Below, piece by piece: positions 5,960 through 9,439 of a stretch of 9,439 bases of DNA (position 1 is the first letter of the stretch; the number at the start of each line of letters is the position of its first letter). The stretch covers positions 1 to 9,439 of the forward strand of contig JBMSQB010000120.1 in NCBI GenBank assembly GCA_049423065.1, in the 5' to 3' direction. The translations under genes and the position numbers were made by a program. Below the pieces are notes generated by a model. It made no database searches. It saw nothing but the letters and a program-made list of their open reading frames with translations, and had not been told where the DNA came from. This DNA is from SYIM01 sp041182885 (GTDB taxonomy: Bacteria; Pseudomonadota; Gammaproteobacteria; Burkholderiales; Burkholderiaceae_E).

Positions 5960-8020
5960 CTACTCCCGATTCACCTGGATGATCAGATCGCCAAATGGAC
6001 TCACGCTCAGTTTGTCGCCCGGGAGAACCACCGTTGTCGAGGCATATTCCTCGACCAGGGCTGGCCCCTCAATCACGTTGCCGGCAAGCAGCTGGTCACG
6101 GGCATAGACGGGTGTTGGCACGAAACCATCGGCCAGCTCAAACAAGACGGGGCGCGTTGAGATCGGTGGCGTGGGCTCAACCGCTCCGCAAGCGATCCGT
6201 TCTGCCCGCGGGCGTTCCAGCTGCCCGATGACCGAACTGTGCAGACTGACCATCTCGGCCGGTTCGTTTACGGCATCGAATCCGTAGCGTTTGAGGTGCT
6301 CTTCGTCGAAATGACGTTTGATGCCGGCCAAATCGCGACGCGCGAACAGCTCGATGGGTAAATCTACGGTGACCGCGTGCTCCTGACCGACGTAACGCAT
6401 GTCAGCGCCGCGGCGCATCAGAATTTTTTCCTCGGACTCGACCTGCGGGGCAACAGCATCCCGACCCTCCTTCTCCATGGCAGCAAACATTGCCTCCATC
6501 TGATCGAAATCGATCTGAGCGAGTGGCTTGAACCACGTACGAACCGCATCGCGTCTTAAGTCAGCTTGCAGCATGCCGGTGGCTGAGAAGTGTCCCGGCG
6601 AGGGCGGAATGATGACCGTTGGCATCTTGAGTTCGCGTGCGACCAGGCTTGCGTGCAGCGGACCCGCTCCGCCGTAGGCCACCATGGCGAAGTCGCCGGA
6701 ATCGAGACCGCGTTCAGTGGTGACCCGCGTCACGACGTGGGACATGGTCGTTGTGGCGATCTGGATGATCCCCAACGCGGCGCGGTGGACATCGAGCTTC
6801 AGCGGGGTGGCGACTTTGTTTTCCAGCGCATGGGCCGCCCCTTGCAGATCAAGCGGCATTTCGCCACCAAGAAATTTATCGGGCGCAATTCGACCCAGGA
6901 TCAGATTGGCGTCGGTCACCGTGGGATCCTTGCCTCCCAGCGCGTAACAGACTGGGCCCGGTGAGGCCCCTGCGCTTTGTGGTCCAACGTGAAGCGAACC
7001 GCCTGTCTCCACTCTCGCGATGCTGCCGCCGCCGGTGCCAACCTCCTGGATGTCTATGAGAGGCACCTGAATCGGAAGACCCTCAGCGTAGCCGCCTACC
7101 ATGATGCTTCCTGCCATCATGACTTCGCCGTCGAGCACGACCCCTGCCTTGGCGGTTGTACCGCCCATATCGAACGCAATTGCGTTGGTGATACTCAAGC
7201 GATCGCAGACAGCCCGGGCTCCGATCACACCGGCCGCCGGACCCGACTCGAGCATACGGATGCACTCGCGCTGCGCCTGCCGGACCGAGAACAAGCCCCC
7301 GGATGACTGCACAACAAAAAATCCGCCCAGAAAGCCTTCGCTGACCGCCTTGTCATCGATTTGTTTCAGATAGCGGCTGACACGGGGACCGACATACGCG
7401 TTGGCAGCGACCGTGGAGGTTCGCTCGAACTCGCGGTATTCGGTCGATAGCTCATGGGAGGCGGTGACAAATGCCTCGGGCATTGCTTCCTGTACCCACT
7501 GCCTGATCAGGAGCTCATGCGTGGGGTTTGCGTACGCGTGAAGAAGCAGGATCGCAACCGCCTCGATGCCGTTGGCCTTGAGCTCAGCGCAGATACGGTC
7601 GACCTGGTCGCGCTGCGGTGTGCGCAAAACGGAACCATCGGCGCGCAGACGCTCGTTGACCTCGAAGCGAAGTGACCTCGGAATCAGCGGCTGATGCTTT
7701 TGGAAGAACAGGTTGTAGGCGTCTGGACGATTGATTCGGCCAATCTCATAGATGTCGCGAAAGCCTTGCGTGGTGATGAGTGCTGTTCGGGCGCCGGTCC
7801 GTTCAAGCATGGTGTTGATGGCGACTGTCGTGCCGTGCAGAAACAGCCTGGAGTTCGCCAGCACCTCGCCCGACTTCTGAATCCCGTTCAAGATGCCGTC
7901 GACCATTGCCGTTGGCGTGGTGAGGGCCTTGCCGAAGCGGGTGCTGCCAGTCTGCTCATCAAAGGCGACGACGTCAGTGAACGTGCCGCCAACGTCAGAG
8001 GCTATTCGAACATGAGCCAT
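5960..8020 (-). CDS. hyuA: Hydantoinase A/oxoprolinase-type ATP-binding subunit
   Basis: A 686-residue HyuA-family subunit of typical length, with an ASKHA-type nucleotide-binding fold. It supplies ATP to activate the cyclic amide, imide or ketone substrate worked on with HyuB. Domains: Hydant_A_N (about 4-185) with phosphate loop DVGGTFTD (9-16) and LHGTTVAINTMLERTGART (61-79); Hydantoinase_A (about 203-490) with ESGPAAG (258-264), FDMGGTTAK (283-291), EVGTGGGSIA (326-335) and AYGGAGPLHA (448-457); C-terminal domain (about 505-683) with MRYVGQEHAV (541-550) and GPALVEEYASTTVVLPG (652-668). All nucleotide-binding motifs look intact. ATG at 8020 is the natural start, with a modest GGGA five bases upstream. 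It is the first gene of the operon, four bases before hyuB, and is divergent from the LysR gene. No HyuC carbamoylase or hydantoin racemase is visible, so hydantoin is not assured. Confidence 0.95.
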   Translation of the reverse strand: MAHVRIASDVGGTFTDVVAFDEQTGSTRFGKALTTPTAMVDGILNGIQKSGEVLANSRLFLHGTTVAINTMLERTGARTALITTQGFRDIYEIGRINRPDAYNLFFQKHQPLIPRSLRFEVNERLRADGSVLRTPQRDQVDRICAELKANGIEAVAILLLHAYANPTHELLIRQWVQEAMPEAFVTASHELSTEYREFERTSTVAANAYVGPRVSRYLKQIDDKAVSEGFLGGFFVVQSSGGLFSVRQAQRECIRMLESGPAAGVIGARAVCDRLSITNAIAFDMGGTTAKAGVVLDGEVMMAGSIMVGGYAEGLPIQVPLIDIQEVGTGGGSIARVETGGSLHVGPQSAGASPGPVCYALGGKDPTVTDANLILGRIAPDKFLGGEMPLDLQGAAHALENKVATPLKLDVHRAALGIIQIATTTMSHVVTRVTTERGLDSGDFAMVAYGGAGPLHASLVARELKMPTVIIPPSPGHFSATGMLQADLRRDAVRTWFKPLAQIDFDQMEAMFAAMEKEGRDAVAPQVESEEKILMRRGADMRYVGQEHAVTVDLPIELFARRDLAGIKRHFDEEHLKRYGFDAVNEPAEMVSLHSSVIGQLERPRAERIACGAVEPTPPISTRPVLFELADGFVPTPVYARDQLLAGNVIEGPALVEEYASTTVVLPGDKLSVSPFGDLIIQVNRE

Positions 8021-8060
8021 GTCGGTCCCGTGGGTGCTTATGAGTGAGCTCCGATTGTGG

Positions 8061-8067
8061 ATCTATC
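8061..8067 (-). promoter_or_regulatory. Possible -10 element of the hyu operon
   Basis: On the minus strand GATAGAT (8067-8061) is the best -10-like sequence before hyuA and would start transcription near 8054, a leader of about 33 nt. No good -35 is present, which is common for LysR-activated promoters. The palindrome at 8104-8120 would be centred near -58, a usual place for a LysR recognition site. This is weak on sequence alone. Confidence 0.3.
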
Positions 8068-8071
8068 GCTG

Positions 8072-8100
8072 TTGACCCAAAAGCCCTGATGAGGTACTTG
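8072..8100 (+). promoter_or_regulatory. Possible promoter of the LysR-type gene
   Basis: TTGACC (8072-8077) closely matches the -35 consensus, and 17 bp later TACTTG (8095-8100) is a poor -10. Transcription would start near 8107, inside the palindrome at 8104-8120, so the regulator bound there would block its own promoter, as LysR proteins often do. Confidence 0.35.
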
Positions 8101-8103
8101 TTC

Positions 8104-8120
8104 TGTGCATGAAATGCACA
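8104..8120. promoter_or_regulatory. LysR-type operator palindrome between hyuA and the regulator
   Basis: TGTGCAT (8104-8110), GAA, ATGCACA (8114-8120) is a perfect 7-bp inverted repeat with a 3-bp spacer. Its core TGCATGAAATGCA fits the LysR T-N11-A rule. It ends 14 bp before the regulator's ATG, just ahead of its ribosome binding site (GAGG, 8124-8127), and is centred 92 bp from the hyuA start. It is the most symmetrical element in the 114-bp divergent gap. Binding by the adjacent LysR protein is inferred. Confidence 0.65.
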
Positions 8121-8134
8121 AATGAGGCCTGGTC

Positions 8135-9172
8135 ATGACGCCTGCTGCTCGAGCACCGATGCTGCGCGCGGATTCAACGCGGCGCCCAAGCAAGTTGCCA
8201 GGGGCGGTTTCGGGTTTGCCGCTGGTCGCGGGGGCCTTGCCCTTGGGCGAGACGCCGCATCTGGAGATGCTTCGTCTATTTGTACTGGTGGCAACCGAGG
8301 GGAGCATATCGGGCGCTGCGCGTCGCCTTGATCTTTCGGCATCCATGGCGAACCGAAAGTTGGCCGCGCTTGAGCGCATCCTCAAGGTTCGCCTGTTCGA
8401 TCGCAGTACACGCTCGGTTCAACTCACGGTGGCTGGGGGCGTTGCGCTCAATTGGGCGCAAGATGCCCTCGGTGGGTTCAAGCGCCTGGGCGAAGAACTC
8501 GAAGCGCTTATGAAGAAGCCATCCGGAGTGATTCGCCTTGCGGTCAACCACTATGCGAGCACACATTATCTTCCGGGGTTGCTCAAGGCGTTTCTGAGTC
8601 AGTATCCCGATATACGGATCTCGATCACCACGACCGAGGATGTCGAAGCGATGCTCGATGCAAACTTCGATCTCGCAATTGTTGTGGGTCGGATACCCGA
8701 CAGCCGGGTGGTTGCCTTTCAGCTTCGCCCTTATCGGCGCGTACTGTGCGCCTCTCGCGATTATGTTGAACGGTACGGTCGGCCCAAGCATCCAGCCGAC
8801 CTTGCTCAACACTTGTTGCTCGTGCATTCAACCCAAGAGGCCGGCAATTGGTGTTTTCGGAAGGGCTCGAAGACCTTCGAGCAATCGGTTCATGCGCTTG
8901 TCGAAGCAGACAGCCATCTGATGCTTAAGGAGATGGCACTCGCCGGGCTGGGCGTTGCCCGTTTGGGAGAACATATCCTGAAGTCCGAGCTCGAAAGCGG
9001 CAAGCTGGTGGAGTTGCTTGGTGACTATGTGTGTACCTATCCCGGCGGTGAGATACCAGGGTTGTGGCTGGTCTATCCTCAGCGCGCGGCGCCATTTCGA
9101 ACGCGGGTGTTGATTGAGTTTCTGCAGCAGAACCTCTCGGAAGTGGTCCGCAAACGCCGTGCAAGTGGGTAG
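8135..9172 (+). CDS. LysR-type transcriptional regulator
   Basis: A 345-residue LysR-type regulator. The winged helix-turn-helix covers about 43-101 (LEMLRLFVLVATEGSISGAARRL, in two overlapping parts, then LERILKVRLFDRSTRSVQLT). The LysR substrate-binding domain covers about 131-335, starting GVIRLAVNHYASTHYLPGLL, with DLAIVVGRIPDS and the effector-domain element ALAGLGVARLGEHIL. An Arg/Pro-rich leader of about 40 residues precedes the usual start. GAGG with a seven-base spacer supports the ATG at 8135; starts nearer the HTH (TTG 8243, ATG 8267) are possible but less well placed. It is divergent from hyuA, so it most likely controls the hyu operon in response to the substrate or a product, and represses itself through the palindrome at 8104-8120. 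It ends at a strong terminator. Effector unknown. Confidence 0.95.
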   Translation: MTPAARAPMLRADSTRRPSKLPGAVSGLPLVAGALPLGETPHLEMLRLFVLVATEGSISGAARRLDLSASMANRKLAALERILKVRLFDRSTRSVQLTVAGGVALNWAQDALGGFKRLGEELEALMKKPSGVIRLAVNHYASTHYLPGLLKAFLSQYPDIRISITTTEDVEAMLDANFDLAIVVGRIPDSRVVAFQLRPYRRVLCASRDYVERYGRPKHPADLAQHLLLVHSTQEAGNWCFRKGSKTFEQSVHALVEADSHLMLKEMALAGLGVARLGEHILKSELESGKLVELLGDYVCTYPGGEIPGLWLVYPQRAAPFRTRVLIEFLQQNLSEVVRKRRASG

Positions 9173-9203
9173 AGACGCGGGCATCGCGCATCCGCGTCTT
9201 TTT
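9173..9203 (+). terminator. Rho-independent terminator of the LysR-type gene
   Basis: Directly after the TAG stop, AGACGCGG (9173-9180) and CCGCGTCT (9192-9199) form a perfect 8-bp GC-rich stem with an 11-nt loop, running into five T's (9199-9203). On the other strand no T-run follows, so it works in the plus direction only. Confidence 0.9.
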
Positions 9204-9210
9204 GCGTGGC

Positions 9211-9230
9211 CGCAGCAGCCCTACGCTGCG
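9211..9230. repeat. Small inverted repeat between convergent genes
   Basis: CGCAGC (9211-9216) and GCTGCG (9225-9230) form a 6-bp stem with an 8-nt loop, and CGCAGC recurs at 9232-9237. It lies just past the stop codon of the minus-strand frame at 9265 and could help end that transcript, although no T-run follows it. Confidence 0.3.
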
Positions 9231-9264
9231 TCGCAGCCCTTGCCAGCAGTCCGCGGGGTTGGAG

Positions 9265-9438
9265 CTACTTTTGTTTGAGCATGTCCGGCAACCACGTGAC
9301 GATCTCCGGTACCAGCACAATCAGCGCGCTTTTCCCCGGGAGCAGGAGAAGTGCCAAGGCGGTCGCCGAGTGCCGGAGCGTATACAGGTCCAGGCGCGAT
9401 CCGATAGTGGATTGGCGCCCTTTGCTAGTACATGTTTG
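9265..9438 (-). CDS. Probable C-terminus of a TRAP transporter large permease (DctM-like), cut by the window edge
   Basis: A minus-strand frame is open from the window edge to TAG (9267-9265), giving 57 residues. The end, ALIVLVPEIVTWLPDMLKQK, resembles the last membrane helix and tail of DctM/TRAP large permeases, which often close with an F/V-P-x-I-V-T-W-L-P pattern. The upstream part of this frame (QTCTSKGRQSTIGS) does not look like DctM, but the neighbouring frame reads KHVLAKGANPLSD, closer to the loop expected before the last helix. A frameshift near 9385-9405 is therefore possible, and the gene may be a pseudogene or carry a sequence error. The PGKS in the middle of the presumed membrane helix is also odd. 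TRAP permeases import organic acids and would suit this catabolic setting. Only the tail is visible. Confidence 0.5.
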   Translation of the reverse strand, partial: QTCTSKGRQSTIGSRLDLYTLRHSATALALLLLPGKSALIVLVPEIVTWLPDMLKQK

Positions 9439-9439
9439 G

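Noticed and set aside
8276..8827. 183-codon minus-strand frame inside the LysR-type gene
   Set aside because: It is antisense to the helix-turn-helix and effector domain, with no recognisable protein features.
1..9439. CRISPR array, tRNA or rRNA, insertion sequence or integrase site
   Set aside because: No regularly spaced repeats, tRNA-like cloverleaf, rRNA sequence, transposase or recombinase frame was seen on either strand.

Overview
The window looks like chromosomal DNA from a betaproteobacterium, most likely Burkholderiales. It is GC-rich. It carries two tandem genes for Bug/TctC-type periplasmic solute receptors, a family greatly expanded in Bordetella, Cupriavidus, Variovorax and relatives, and gene packing is tight. 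No species can be named from the sequence alone.

Left part (1-1160): toxin-antitoxin remnants and a complete toxin-antitoxin pair. On the + strand, the 3' part of a Phd-like antitoxin with a CcdA-like tail (1-249) is followed at once by what looks like a collapsed ccdB toxin gene (257-294). Converging on it from the - strand is an intact vapBC module (919-315) with a 4-bp start/stop overlap and a repeat-rich upstream region. A GC-rich hairpin lies between vapB and the next gene. Then comes yceH (1859-1158, - strand), a DUF480 winged-helix housekeeping gene.

Centre (2070-8020, - strand): a four-gene operon read hyuA -> hyuB -> Bug receptor -> Bug receptor. The gaps are 4, 22 and 21 nt, and each of the last three genes has a good ribosome binding site. 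HyuA and HyuB are the two subunits of an ATP-dependent hydantoinase/5-oxoprolinase-type enzyme. The receptors would catch the substrate in the periplasm. No TctA/TctB membrane partners lie in the window.

Right part (8021-9439): a 114-bp divergent promoter region separates hyuA from a LysR-type regulator (8135-9172, + strand). It contains a perfect 17-bp palindrome with the LysR T-N11-A pattern, placed to overlap the regulator's own start region and to lie about 60 bp upstream of a plausible hyuA transcription start. The regulator ends at a clear Rho-independent terminator. At the right edge, a - strand reading frame resembles the C-terminus of a TRAP transporter large permease (DctM), possibly frameshifted.

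Inferred biology: a LysR-controlled catabolic cassette for a cyclic amide/imide or related compound, in which paired receptors supply substrate and HyuAB opens or activates it. The true substrate cannot be read from the sequence. I found no CRISPR array, insertion sequence, rRNA or tRNA.
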